Shown one piece after another: positions 18,701-26,767 of a stretch of 64,000 bases of DNA. This stretch comes from JBMYZL01 sp049610385 (lineage in GTDB: Bacteria; Bacteroidota; Bacteroidia; Flavobacteriales_D; Sanyastnellaceae): positions 1-64,000 of the forward strand of contig JBMYZL010000007.1 of assembly GCA_049610385.1 (NCBI GenBank), given 5' to 3'. Every line of letters begins with the position of its first letter. Position 1 is the stretch's first letter. Position numbers and translations under genes: made by a program. The notes beneath the pieces were generated by a model. That model was given only the letters and a program-made list of their open reading frames with translations. It ran no database searches and was not told the origin of the DNA.

Positions 18701-19190
18701 TTTGTTGTGCCAAGAATCTTGGACATGGACCCGAACAGAGTCTGCAACGGATTGCTCTGGCAACACAACAACACACAGCTACACCTTGCTGGTGGAACCT
18801 GAAAATTGCAGCGACGCACCCATTGGTATGGTCTCTGCTTTCGATGCAGGAAAAGAAAAGGAATCGGCCTCCGAAGAGATGCACAATTCGATGGCCCCGC
18901 ACCATCGCCACGCCGTCGCTCAAGGACTCCACCTGATGGCCTCACCCAATCCTTCTGAAGGACAAACACGCATCCTGATTTCCTCCTCCATGGACCGGGA
19001 AGCGCCAGCCGTCTTGGAGATCTACAACGCCCAAGGTCAATTGATGTCTTTCCGCTGGGAAGGTCGCATTCCTGCTGGTGAACAAAAAATCTTGAACCTC
19101 AATGAAACTTTCTGGCCACCGGGTCCGTATACATTGCGTCTCCGGACGGATGACCGAGTGGCGAGTTGGGTTTGGCTCAATACTCCTTAA
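15732..19190 (+). CDS. Very large secreted protein with T9SS C-terminal domain
   Basis: This is a 1152-residue protein with a signal peptide at about 1-34 (TLVAFSVLLISSNLSWGQ). The body is Cys-, Asp- and Trp-rich and holds two related blocks: each has NCPIVFDNGEV/NCSGPNELNIE-type openings, GLGGWFAWEGQIDG or MGFGAWFEFEGELDG, and a secreted beta-rich look. Between them are HYR-like segments (DTLVQCDATSPADLPEAVDACG; VDEQGPDIILTAGS). A concanavalin-like domain is possible at about 450-640 (FDGPMTGYGTYEVLVRTES). The C-terminus (MASPNPSEGQTRI...EIYNAQGQL...PYTLRLRTDD) is a type A T9SS sorting domain, so the protein should reach the cell surface. No catalytic motif was recognised; a surface or adhesive role is inference. 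Confidence 0.85.
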   Translation: MTHPNPTQQLRLSTLVAFSVLLISSNLSWGQVECANCPIVFDNGEVPTGGCSQELDNWEFEPAASVLCDSEVSLPISSFVADLRSGWTDHAGITSLGMGPDGAIRLFGLSSLGYAPSDYFIETEPLAVQELPNGRIRVTGEVANNMDSELRWELHLVLHNALAAEDWLNSSPNHQLVVAYGCEVDTSQLTTYVLDPAHSHLEATSGYDSGFLQLSHMPLNAHRRFQLGEGGNSHNCEFGLGGWFAWEGQIDGTEVLGLSGDLIIDLTESTDVFPECGDPIGLGVATAFHAACNSGASMAVEWIHLDDLPPVVESLVCPPDTVWPGILPDVLPGPDELGHPEVIWSDNCPHAMLTSFSYADAIDAPANCSSAGAVNRTFTMTAEDDCGNVTQTSCTQTIFGTDVPPIPGIQFPPDTLVQCDATSPADLPEAVDACGNALEWIIEDEIGPPLYVLEASYSGDFDDCNTTGFVAQGGSTMINPDGWEGTCAVQLAQYVGMLPNNFYFDGPMTGYGTYEVLVRTESFLADALLKLYAGPGLISPALIFSIRPSGSDNPGVNVLGFGIQAATIAPPVYASEWFAVRIEVLPSGISLFLNNELWWSDDLPESLPISGHFKLAASGAVTYDNVQYSPWVPCENEYTIHRTWSAEDAAGNSLTHEQVISVVDEQGPDIILTAGSSMDWPCDIPLPQETGEWADASDCSLFEWGHSDSLLNAGNACSGGAETWLRTYTAMDACGNASQAEQVIHVIDTLAPILVTECALEDGDTISVCPGTEDWDWWTSNCEWNWQDNCSGPNELNIEPSNTEPPTGQCNFQDPSPLADGEDCEGNSSHGMRLFGLNGFSGDDYYTTTSGVVATSASGDLHFQASYANMDLPEGSGGFDLDAHCGPAFTWEEWQLQENNAGYFYGCPELPDLHESWSFHVLDSAVLTGYGVFAGLLLNLYHPSPDNFYGLQWGVGASSKNDQMGFGAWFEFEGELDGVFISGSGNLFADLLCQESWTWTRTESATDCSGNTTTHSYTLLVEPENCSDAPIGMVSAFDAGKEKESASEEMHNSMAPHHRHAVAQGLHLMASPNPSEGQTRILISSSMDREAPAVLEIYNAQGQLMSFRWEGRIPAGEQKILNLNETFWPPGPYTLRLRTDDRVASWVWLNTP

Positions 19191-19237
19191 CAAGTCATTC
19201 AGCAGCAGCGGTCTTCACGGATCCTGCTATTCAAGTG

Positions 19238-19262
19238 AAGGGCTCCCATTGCGGGAGCCCTT
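19238..19262 (+). terminator. Hairpin after the large secreted protein gene
   Basis: AAGGGCTCCC and GGGAGCCCTT pair over 10 bases around the loop ATTGC, 47 bp after the stop. The following sequence is T-rich but interrupted (CCGTTCTTTCTC), so termination may be partial. It lies between convergent genes. Confidence 0.7.
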
Positions 19263-19313
19263 CCGTTCTTTCTCCCTCAATAGGGCTCAACTGGCCCTGT
19301 GGGTGACACCTTT

Positions 19314-20747
19314 TCACAACCACCGCATCACCCAATCAATCAGCTTTCTTTTCGTGTTGTTGTAAGGGGGAGTCAAAATCTCGGCCGCGCCTGGAATGAG
19401 CTGTTGATGCATGCCCCGGAAATGGGTGAACTCCCGAAAGCCAAATTCACCGTGTCCTGATCCGATTCCACTGTTGCCCAACCCCCCGAATGGCAAAGAA
19501 GTACTCGACACATGGACCACGCTGTTGTTGATGGAGACACCTCCCGATTGAATCCGCTGGACAATGCTGCGTATGGTTCTTCGGGATTTGCTGTAGATAT
19601 AGAGGGCCAATGGCGTGGGGCGGTTTTTGATCCATGTCAAGGCTTCCTCTAAATCTTCGTACAGCACAATGGGAAGGACAGGGCCAAAAATTTCTTCCTC
19701 CAAAATCTTGGCATCTGAGGCCGGATTCAACAAGACTGTGGGCTCTACAAAACAGGTTTCGGCATCCACCCTCCCCCCTTTGACCAGTTGTGCGCCCTTG
19801 TCCACAGCGTCTTCAATCAAACGCCCGATACGTTCCGTGTGTTGGGCATTCACGATTCGCTGGTAATCCGGTGAGGTTTCTGGCTGATTCGAATATTCCT
19901 TCCCAATCGCATCTTTCACTGCGGTGACAAAAGCATCTTTCTGGGAATGGTGAAGAAAGATGTAGTCAGGAGCAACGCAGATTTGGCCTGCGTTCAACAA
20001 TTTGGACCAAACCAAGCGTCTCGCAGCCACCTCCGGATTCGCGGTCTCGTCCACGATGACGGGTGACTTGCCCCCCAATTCCAAAGTCACGCTGCATGGA
20101 TGTTGAGCAGCAGCTGCCATGACAATGCGACCCACCTCCGGTGAACCTGTGAAGTAAATGTGATCAAAAGGCAAGGTGAGCAAATGCTGAGACACTTCCA
20201 CCCCTCCTTCGAGACACACCACTTCATCTTCGGCAAAGACGGCGGCTGTGATTTCCGCACAGATGGCGGAAACGTTTGGCGTCAACTCAGAGGGTTTCAA
20301 CACGGCGGTACAACCGGCGGCGATTGCAGATAACAGAGGCCGAAAAAGCAATTGGAGGGGATAATTCCACGGGGCAACGATCAGGGCCACACCCTTGGCT
20401 TCAGGACGAATCCATGATTTGGCACCAAGCATGGCGATTCCTCCGGGCACAGGTTTTTCTCGCATCCAACCCCGAAGTCCTTTTCGAATGGCCTTCAATT
20501 CCGCTTTGAGCACATACAATTCAGTCAGGTCCACTTCCTCTGCCGGTTTTCGGAAATCAGCCCACATGGCTTCTTGGATGTCTTTCCGACGTCGCAACAC
20601 CTCCGCATACAACTTGTCCAACTTCTGAATTCGTTGCTTCGCTGTTGATTGTCGCTGTTTAACACTGCGGGCTTTGACCGCCCGAAATTTGGTGGTCATT
20701 TCAATTTTGGAAACACTTGCCGACGCCGTAGGAATGGAAACCGTCAT
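19314..20747 (-). CDS. Aldehyde dehydrogenase (class 3-like)
   Basis: This is a 477-residue NAD(P)-dependent aldehyde dehydrogenase. Visible motifs are APWNYPLQLLFRPL, LKPSELTPN, YFTGSPEVGR (cofactor), TLELGGKSP with the catalytic Glu, and NAGQICVAPDY with the catalytic Cys. The C-terminal LPFGGLGNSGIGSGHGEFGFREFTH is typical of the short, class 3-type enzymes that oxidise fatty or aromatic aldehydes. I chose the ATG at 20747; the longer frame to 20870 would cover the divergent methyltransferase start. A later ATG (MTTKFRAVKA, 17 codons on) is also possible. No C-terminal membrane anchor is obvious, though the last residues (IDWVMRWL) are amphipathic. Confidence 0.9.
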   Translation of the reverse strand: MTVSIPTASASVSKIEMTTKFRAVKARSVKQRQSTAKQRIQKLDKLYAEVLRRRKDIQEAMWADFRKPAEEVDLTELYVLKAELKAIRKGLRGWMREKPVPGGIAMLGAKSWIRPEAKGVALIVAPWNYPLQLLFRPLLSAIAAGCTAVLKPSELTPNVSAICAEITAAVFAEDEVVCLEGGVEVSQHLLTLPFDHIYFTGSPEVGRIVMAAAAQHPCSVTLELGGKSPVIVDETANPEVAARRLVWSKLLNAGQICVAPDYIFLHHSQKDAFVTAVKDAIGKEYSNQPETSPDYQRIVNAQHTERIGRLIEDAVDKGAQLVKGGRVDAETCFVEPTVLLNPASDAKILEEEIFGPVLPIVLYEDLEEALTWIKNRPTPLALYIYSKSRRTIRSIVQRIQSGGVSINNSVVHVSSTSLPFGGLGNSGIGSGHGEFGFREFTHFRGMHQQLIPGAAEILTPPYNNTKRKLIDWVMRWL

Positions 20748-20816
20748 TTCATCGAAACAATTGAATTGAACTAAAGTTGACTCCTGTTGAGTTCCAAAAT
20801 ACACGAATTTTACCGA

Positions 20817-21443
20817 ATGCAAGGGTTTTGGAACGAACGGTATGAAAATGAGGTTGCAGTCTATGGCCAAGAGCCCAACGCATTTTTGGCTTCAACGCTT
20901 TCCGCCCTCAAGCCTTCGCAGCCCAAGCACCCCCATCTGTTGCTCCCTTGCGATGGTGAAGGGCGAAATGCTGTCTGGGCTGCCAAAAATGGTTGGAAAA
21001 CGTCCTCCTTCGACTACAGCCAGCGTGGTGTCGAAAAAGCCCGAAAATGGGCCCGACAAGCTCAAGTCCAAATAAATGCAAAGGTGGCAGACGCCTTTGT
21101 CTACACCCCAGAAGAAAAAGCCGATGTCGTGGGTTTGATTTTTGCACATATGGAATCCAATAAGCGGGCCGAATTCCACACCCGTGCGGTTTCCTGGCTG
21201 CGGCCGGGAGGACACCTCGTCTTGGAAGGATTTCATCCAGACCAAATCCACAATGACCGCCATTCTGGCGGTCCCAAAAAGTTGGATATGATGTTCACCG
21301 AAGAAATGCTGTGCAGTGATTTTGAGATCCAAGGCCAAATGGAAATTTTATCCTTGGAAACAGTTCAGACCAATTTGTCCGAGGGACGCTTCCACCAAGG
21401 CCCGGCAGATGTGATTCGCATGCTTGCTCGAAAACGACGATGA
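20817..21443 (+). CDS. SAM-dependent methyltransferase (TehB-like)
   Basis: This is a 208-residue class I methyltransferase. The opening WNERYENEVAVYGQEPNAFL is typical of the TehB/thiopurine-type group. LLPCDGEGRNAVWAAKNGW is motif I (SAM glycine loop), SSFDYSQRGVEKARK holds the acidic ribose contact, and WLRPGGHLVLEGF is the post-motif strand. The substrate is unknown. The gene heads a plus-strand run of three genes (this, the DUF3078 gene, fabD), but the products look unrelated, so the link is probably only positional. The ATG at 20817 is chosen over a non-ATG start at 20787 because it begins the conserved part. Confidence 0.85.
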   Translation: MQGFWNERYENEVAVYGQEPNAFLASTLSALKPSQPKHPHLLLPCDGEGRNAVWAAKNGWKTSSFDYSQRGVEKARKWARQAQVQINAKVADAFVYTPEEKADVVGLIFAHMESNKRAEFHTRAVSWLRPGGHLVLEGFHPDQIHNDRHSGGPKKLDMMFTEEMLCSDFEIQGQMEILSLETVQTNLSEGRFHQGPADVIRMLARKRR

Positions 21444-21466
21444 CCGAATAACGTGAAACTTGAAAT

Positions 21467-22462
21467 ATGCGGAGGATTTGCCGATTTATTTTGTGGACCT
21501 TGTGTTGGGTCCAAGTGACTTCCCTTTGGGCACAGACCCCCAAGCCTTCTTTGACCCCGGCCGAGGAAAAGGCCTTGCGGGCTGCAGCGGCTCCGGCGGA
21601 AATCAAAGACACCACGATGTATGCACGAGTGGGGAAATTCAATGTCCACTTCAGCCAAGTTTACCTGAGCAACTGGGCGGCTGGAGGACAAAGCAATCTC
21701 TCCTTGATCACGAAATTGGATCAAACTTGGGAGTATGACCGTCGACGATTTGGGTGGGATACAGAAATGCATGCGGCTTTCGGCTTGCTGCACCGTCCTG
21801 ATGACGCCGTTTTCATCAAAACGGATGACCGCATCGAATTTGCCACCAAACTGGGATACCGGTTAACCGAATCGGGGTTCATCACCTTCATGGCGAGTTT
21901 CCGCTCACAATTGGCTCCCGGTTATGCCATGGTCGATGGGTTGCCAGATCGCAATCATTTGGTGTCCAACTTCATGTCACCTGGCTACACAGTCATGGCA
22001 GCCGGAATGGACTACAAAAAACCTGAACGAAAACTGACCTTATTCGTGGCACCGGTCACCTACAAAGCCACGTATGTTCACAATGATTCATTGAGTTCCA
22101 TCGGCGCTTTTGGCGTCGAGCCTGGGGAACGCTCCCGCCATGAGCTCGGTGGGTATGTCAAATTTGGCTGGAACACCCCTGTGGTTGAAAATGTGGAATA
22201 TGCTGTGCGGTTGGACCTGTTTTCCAATTATCTGGTGAATCCCCAGAACATCGATATCTTCACCGACCATACTTTCACCCTCAAGGTCAATGACTATTTG
22301 TCCACGACCATTTCGGCCACGTTCATTTACGACGATGATGTCAACCTTTTGTTGGAAGAGGCTGTCTTGGATGACGAGGGCAACTTGGTGGTGCCGGCAC
22401 GAAATGGCCCTGGTCTTCAATTGAAAGAAGTCCTTTCTGTAGGCTTTTCCCTCAAATTCTGA
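21467..22462 (+). CDS. DUF3078 domain-containing outer-membrane-like protein
   Basis: This is a 331-residue protein with a signal peptide (MRRICRFILWTLCWVQVTSLWAQ). The motif SNWAAGGQSNLSLITKLDQ followed by WEYDRRRFGWDTEMHAAFG is the signature of DUF3078, an uncharacterised Bacteroidota family predicted to form outer-membrane beta-barrels. The end is aromatic (VLSVGFSLKF), as in barrels. It lies 23 bp after the methyltransferase and 35 bp before fabD. No function is known. Confidence 0.85.
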   Translation: MRRICRFILWTLCWVQVTSLWAQTPKPSLTPAEEKALRAAAAPAEIKDTTMYARVGKFNVHFSQVYLSNWAAGGQSNLSLITKLDQTWEYDRRRFGWDTEMHAAFGLLHRPDDAVFIKTDDRIEFATKLGYRLTESGFITFMASFRSQLAPGYAMVDGLPDRNHLVSNFMSPGYTVMAAGMDYKKPERKLTLFVAPVTYKATYVHNDSLSSIGAFGVEPGERSRHELGGYVKFGWNTPVVENVEYAVRLDLFSNYLVNPQNIDIFTDHTFTLKVNDYLSTTISATFIYDDDVNLLLEEAVLDDEGNLVVPARNGPGLQLKEVLSVGFSLKF

Positions 22463-22497
22463 GGACCCTTTGTGGTTTGCCGATGTATTTTCGCGGC

Positions 22498-23379
22498 ATG
22501 AAAGCTTTCGTTTTTCCTGGACAGGGCGCCCAGTTCCCGGGCATGGCGCAGGACATCTATGATGCGTCATCAACCATTCGAGATCGATTCGCAACTGCTG
22601 AATCTATCCTTGGATTCGACATCGCAGATGTCATGTTCAATGGCACAGAAGAAGCGCTGAAACAAACAGCGGTCACCCAACCGGCCATCTTTCTGCATTC
22701 CGTGCTGCTGGCCGAAGCCATCGGAGGAGACTTTGACCCTGGGGCCGTAGCGGGTCACAGCTTGGGCGAATTTTCGGCTTTGGTTGCTGCGGGTGCAATG
22801 AACTTTGAAGATGGAGTGCGCCTTGTTTCTGAACGCGCTCAAGCCATGCAAGCAGCTTGTGAAGCGACGCCATCGACAATGGCTGCAGTGCTGGGATTGG
22901 AAGACGCCATCGTCGAAAAAATCTGCAATGACTCTGAGGGTGTCGTCGTGGCCGCCAACTACAACTGTCCCGGTCAACTCGTCATTTCGGGAGAAGTGAC
23001 CGCTGTGGAAACAGCTTGCGCCGCCCTCACCGAGGCAGGTGCGCGACGTGCATTGATGTTGCCCGTTGGTGGTGCATTTCACTCGCCATTGATGGAACCC
23101 GCACGGGCACGTTTGGCCGCAGCCATCGCAAAAACCTCTTTTTCTGCACCACGCTGCCCAATCGTCCAAAATGCCACAGCCACTGCAGAAACGGATCCTG
23201 ATATCATTCAAAAAAACTTGATTGCGCAATTGACAGCTCCTGTGAAGTGGACGCAATCCATGCGGACCATGATGGATCTCGGTGTAAAAGAAGCTGTGGA
23301 AGTAGGGCCCGGAAAAGTCCTATCTGGCTTGTTCAAAAAAGTAGACCGAAAGTTTCCGGTGTCCAGTGCTTCACTGTGA
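22498..23379 (+). CDS. fabD: Malonyl-CoA:acyl-carrier-protein transacylase
   Basis: This is a 293-residue protein starting MKAFVFPGQGAQFPGMAQDIY. It has the nucleophile elbow GHSLGE, the catalytic His in PVGGAFHSPLM, and the C-terminal VKEAVEVGPGKVLSGLFKK. FabD loads malonyl groups from CoA onto ACP to start fatty-acid elongation in the cytoplasm. I chose the ATG at 22498 over 22477 because homologues begin there. TATTTTCG, one mismatch from the -7 box, begins exactly 12 nt upstream. It is followed by a strong terminator. Confidence 0.95.
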   Translation: MKAFVFPGQGAQFPGMAQDIYDASSTIRDRFATAESILGFDIADVMFNGTEEALKQTAVTQPAIFLHSVLLAEAIGGDFDPGAVAGHSLGEFSALVAAGAMNFEDGVRLVSERAQAMQAACEATPSTMAAVLGLEDAIVEKICNDSEGVVVAANYNCPGQLVISGEVTAVETACAALTEAGARRALMLPVGGAFHSPLMEPARARLAAAIAKTSFSAPRCPIVQNATATAETDPDIIQKNLIAQLTAPVKWTQSMRTMMDLGVKEAVEVGPGKVLSGLFKKVDRKFPVSSASL

Positions 23380-23400
23380 AATCACTCACCAGGAGATGCA

Positions 23401-23437
23401 AAAAAGGGCGACTTTCCAGTGGAGAGTCGCCCTTTTT
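23401..23437. terminator. Bidirectional Rho-independent terminator
   Basis: AAAAAGGGCGACT and AGTCGCCCTTTTT form a 13-bp stem around an 11-nt loop. A/T runs on both sides allow termination of fabD (plus) and of the small coiled-coil gene (minus), whose stop lies 18 bp away. Confidence 0.9.
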
Positions 23438-23454
23438 GTTCAGTTCAGTTGGAT

Positions 23455-23673
23455 TCAAGTCATGGCTGCCAAGCCACTGTGAAGAGCCGTTACTTCATGT
23501 TCCGCCGCATGCAGTGCCCTTTTCAGTTCCAAGTTCTCACCACGCAACTCATCCACTCGACGCTGGGTCAGCGCCAATTCCTTCTTCAAACGCATGAATT
23601 CGCGCAAGGTGGCGGCACGCTCAGATTTGGCCGTTTCGAGGAGTGTTAGCAATTCTTCCATGTTGATGTGCAA
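23455..23673 (-). CDS. Small coiled-coil protein
   Basis: This is a 72-residue protein dominated by heptad-like Leu/Ala/Glu/Arg repeats (LLTLLETAKSERAATLREFM, LKKELALTQRRVDELRGENL), predicted to be one continuous coiled coil. Similar short coiled-coil proteins in the phylum are sometimes found beside zapA, but no zapA lies here. The start could also be the internal MEELL four codons later. Function is unknown; the flanking terminator supports its being a real transcription unit. Confidence 0.6.
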   Translation of the reverse strand: MHINMEELLTLLETAKSERAATLREFMRLKKELALTQRRVDELRGENLELKRALHAAEHEVTALHSGLAAMT

Positions 23674-23760
23674 GATAACCCTGAGAAAGCACGTCTATCG
23701 CCCCCCCTCCAAGACAATTTATTCACCAACAGAATGTGAATTCCTTGCGAATTTCAACGG

Positions 23761-25005
23761 TTATCCTGTCTTCCGCGCCTGCCATTGGCCTGTGCACAAT
23801 CCCAGCAAAGAGAGCACGGCGAGCACCGCGCAAAAATGAAAGATGTCTTCGATTTGGTTCAAGTCACCTCCATACCATTTTCCTGAGATGACCGCACCCA
23901 AACCAATGCCCAATTCCAAACTCATCAGCATGGTGCCCAACGCCAAAGCCACCTTCCCCTTGTTGGCCAAATCCGCTGTCCAAGCAAAAATGGTAGGCAT
24001 GTTGATTCCCACCGACAATCCATAGACAACGCCCGCAAGGGTTGCGAGTCCTGAAGAATCTGCAATGGCAAAAAGCCACATCGCACAGGTCAGCATGGCT
24101 GTTCCGATGATCATCAATGGCAGTCGACCATGGCGATCAGAAGCCTTGCCAGCAATGAACCTCATGGCAATGGATGCAGCCACCACGATGGTGTTGAATG
24201 ACCCTTTGTACACGTAACCCAGTGATTCCACGAAGTCCGGTGTCAAGGTCAAAAATGTACCGAATGCAAAGGCAACCGGCAACAAGGTCAATGCCGAAGG
24301 CCACGCAGCCACATCCATACTGGGTCCTTTGAATACATTCAAATCAGAACCCCGCATCGGCCGTGCATTTGGCAAACTTTCTGGCAACAGAAAGGTCATG
24401 AGCAAGGCTGCCAAACCCAAACCTGAAGATGCGAAAAACATCGCATTGTACCCCACCTCAACGGTTAACCAACTTCCCAAAGCAGGACCTGCAGCCATGC
24501 CCGCATTGCCAGCAACCCCCAGATAACCCAGAGCTTCTCCACGTCGAGACAATGGCATGATGTCCGTGAGGTAGGCAGTGGTTCCGGTGGGGCGAAACCC
24601 CGTGCTCATTCCATGCAAAAGACGAACCCCCAAAAACAAGACGACGGCAAAGGGCAAATCATCTACAACTAACTGGGATTCAGGCGCAAACCATCCGACA
24701 GCGATGTATGCAAAACCAGCAAAAACAGCTATCCAAGTTCCGAACAACATCACAGGCCGACGCCCAGCAGAATCAGCAATTCGGCCACTGAAAAAACGAC
24801 TCGCAAATGCTCCGATTGTGAACAAACCCACAATCCAGCCAATCAAATCCGGTCGACCCAAACCCCTCAAGTACGCCGGCAATTCGGGCAACACCATGCC
24901 AAAACTGGCCATGAACAAAACCGTGCTGCAACACAGCAACCAGAATCGTCGCGTGAAAACCGATTCCTGTTCAGGGCGTTTGACAAAAGTGGGGGAATCG
25001 CTCAA
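23761..25005 (-). CDS. Major facilitator superfamily transporter
   Basis: This is a 414-residue protein with about 12 predicted transmembrane helices. Family signature A appears as FFSGRIADSAGRRP between TM2 and TM3, with a related FIAGKASDRHGRLP in the second half. The substrate is unknown; the overall pattern is that of a drug/metabolite:H+ antiporter. The only start that keeps the N-terminus (SDSPTFVKRPEQ) is a TTG at 25005; no in-frame ATG exists before TM1. A perfect minus-strand -7 box TAACTTTG ends seven bases before this TTG, so the transcript may be leaderless. The gene is divergent from the gene at 25054. Confidence 0.9.
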   Translation of the reverse strand: MSDSPTFVKRPEQESVFTRRFWLLCCSTVLFMASFGMVLPELPAYLRGLGRPDLIGWIVGLFTIGAFASRFFSGRIADSAGRRPVMLFGTWIAVFAGFAYIAVGWFAPESQLVVDDLPFAVVLFLGVRLLHGMSTGFRPTGTTAYLTDIMPLSRRGEALGYLGVAGNAGMAAGPALGSWLTVEVGYNAMFFASSGLGLAALLMTFLLPESLPNARPMRGSDLNVFKGPSMDVAAWPSALTLLPVAFAFGTFLTLTPDFVESLGYVYKGSFNTIVVAASIAMRFIAGKASDRHGRLPLMIIGTAMLTCAMWLFAIADSSGLATLAGVVYGLSVGINMPTIFAWTADLANKGKVALALGTMLMSLELGIGLGAVISGKWYGGDLNQIEDIFHFCAVLAVLSLLGLCTGQWQARKTG

Positions 25006-25012
25006 AGCGCTG

Positions 25013-25020
25013 CAAAGTTA
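25013..25020 (-). promoter_or_regulatory. Candidate -7 promoter box for the MFS transporter gene
   Basis: The minus strand reads TAACTTTG, with seven bases between the box and the TTG start codon at 25005. Confidence 0.45.
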
Positions 25021-25053
25021 CGCCCGCACTTTCAACTGACCTATCTTCGAAAC

Positions 25054-25461
25054 ATGACGTATCCAGCAAAAATCCTTTTGGCCTGGGGAGAAGCCATCTC
25101 AGGGCACGTCAAATTCAGGGAGTACCTGATGACTCATGGTTTCGAGGAATTGGGCCTGTTCTGTTTTGCCCTGCACCACGACCAAAAATCCAGAACTTGG
25201 TTGATGTCGAAAGGGTTTCCACACCTGATGGCCATGATCCGTGGTGCAGAGGGCGATTCTCAAGCCATTCAGTGGTTGCAAAAACACAAATTCACCTACC
25301 TCGCAGATGTCGCTCTTGGAGCGGACAATGATGATGAAGCAATCACGCGTCTGTTGCGTATCGGGCAAAGGGAATGGGCGGGATTGGCCTTGAAAATTCG
25401 GTCTGTGAAGAACCAAATCGAAGCGGACAATGAAGACATCCACAAAATATCTAGAACCTGA
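25054..25461 (+). CDS. Conserved Bacteroidota protein of unknown function
   Basis: This is a 135-residue acidic, probably soluble helical protein: ILLAWGEAISGHVKFREYLM, GFPHLMAMIRGAEGDSQAIQ, and the C-terminus VKNQIEADNEDIHKI. It resembles a small uncharacterised family common in Flavobacteriales, with repeated W-L-x-x-x-G-F/H helices that recall TPR or ankyrin-like repeats. The stop codon abuts the stop of the convergent M16 peptidase (TGATCA, each strand using one half). TATCTTCG begins 12 nt before the ATG. Confidence 0.7.
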   Translation: MTYPAKILLAWGEAISGHVKFREYLMTHGFEELGLFCFALHHDQKSRTWLMSKGFPHLMAMIRGAEGDSQAIQWLQKHKFTYLADVALGADNDDEAITRLLRIGQREWAGLALKIRSVKNQIEADNEDIHKISRT

Positions 25462-26742
25462 TCAAGTGTAAACCAAATGGCTGATGCCAATGGGGTCCAA
25501 GTGTTCGTTCGCGAGTCGCAACAGATCATCTGAATCAATGGACTCAATGGCCGTAAAAAGGTTCTCCAAAGATTCAACACGATCGTAGAGCAGCAAGCTT
25601 TTGCCCAACCCAGACATCAAACTGCCGCCCGAATCCTGAGCAAGTGCAATGTGACCCGTCACTTGTCTTTTCAAATCGTGCAAAGCGCGAACGCCCAATC
25701 GTTTTTCACGAACATGGCGCAATTCCCTCATGACCAATCGCTCGGCCTTTTTCAACGAGCGCTCCTCAGTCCCAAAGTACACTGAGAACAACCCCATATC
25801 CGAATAGGGGGTATAGGAACACTCGACGTGATAAGCCAAACCGTGTCGCTCCCGCACGGATAAACTCAAGCGGTTGTTCATGGTGGGGCCACCCAAATAA
25901 TTGGCCAGCAAACTGAGTCCGAGACGATCGGGGTGGTCCGCGCCAGGCACCACAGTCCCCATCAGGTGGTGTGCCTGGTGCAAATCTTTGTGCACACGGC
26001 GATCGAACCGGACCGCGGATAAGGTGGAGTTGCGCTCGGACCTTTGAGCAAGCCCGGCCCCTGTCCTGTGGGCAAGGTGCTTGTCCAACATTCGTTTGAT
26101 GCCCTTCCAAGGTCTGTGACTGACCACGCTGAACACCATGGAAGCGGGGTTGTACATCCGATTGACGAATCTTTGCAACCGTTCCCGGGTCATTTCCTGA
26201 ACGCTCTGGGTGGTTCCCAAAATGTTCCCAGCCATGGGATGTCCCTCAAATATCAAAGCTTCAAAATCATCAAAAATGGCTTCCCCAGGTTGGTCCAAAT
26301 ACGCGTGTAGTTCGTCCAGAATGACGTCTCGCTCCTTCAACAGTTCTTGCTGCGGGAATGTGGCTTCGAAAGCGATGTCCGCAATCAACTCCACTGCGCG
26401 TTCCAAATGCTCTCCCAAGAAACTTGCATGAATCCACGTTTCCTCTTTTGTGGTGAATGCGTTGAATTCCCCACCGACGCTATCAAGCCGATTGAGGACA
26501 TGGAATGCACGCCGTTTTTGCGTCCCCTTGAACAACATGTGTTCAATGAAATGTGCAGCTCCAGCCTCACCATTTGCTGCCACCTCATCGCGGGTTCCGG
26601 CTGGAATGATGAGACCGCAATGGCTGACGGGTCGTGGTGAGTGGCGATAGATGACCCTCAAGCCATTCGCCAATTGATCCATCACCAGGTTCTCTTCAGC
26701 TTGCAATGCCGCTAATCCCGAGGCGTTCGCCAATCTGCTCAT
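25462..26742 (-). CDS. M16 family zinc peptidase (insulinase/processing-peptidase-like)
   Basis: This is a 426-residue protein. The inverted zinc motif HFIEH (H64-E67-H68) follows GEAGAA, and the downstream zinc-ligand Glu falls in the ELIADIAFEATF region. The second half contains the inactive M16 repeat with the R/Y pair in SLSVRERHGLAYHVECSYTPYSD. Bacterial M16B peptidases degrade small peptides or process precursors. There is no signal peptide, so it is probably cytoplasmic. The start could also be the internal M21 (MDQLANGLRV). Confidence 0.9.
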   Translation of the reverse strand: MSRLANASGLAALQAEENLVMDQLANGLRVIYRHSPRPVSHCGLIIPAGTRDEVAANGEAGAAHFIEHMLFKGTQKRRAFHVLNRLDSVGGEFNAFTTKEETWIHASFLGEHLERAVELIADIAFEATFPQQELLKERDVILDELHAYLDQPGEAIFDDFEALIFEGHPMAGNILGTTQSVQEMTRERLQRFVNRMYNPASMVFSVVSHRPWKGIKRMLDKHLAHRTGAGLAQRSERNSTLSAVRFDRRVHKDLHQAHHLMGTVVPGADHPDRLGLSLLANYLGGPTMNNRLSLSVRERHGLAYHVECSYTPYSDMGLFSVYFGTEERSLKKAERLVMRELRHVREKRLGVRALHDLKRQVTGHIALAQDSGGSLMSGLGKSLLLYDRVESLENLFTAIESIDSDDLLRLANEHLDPIGISHLVYT

Positions 26743-26767
26743 TCAGCTGTTTTCGTCACGAACCGAA

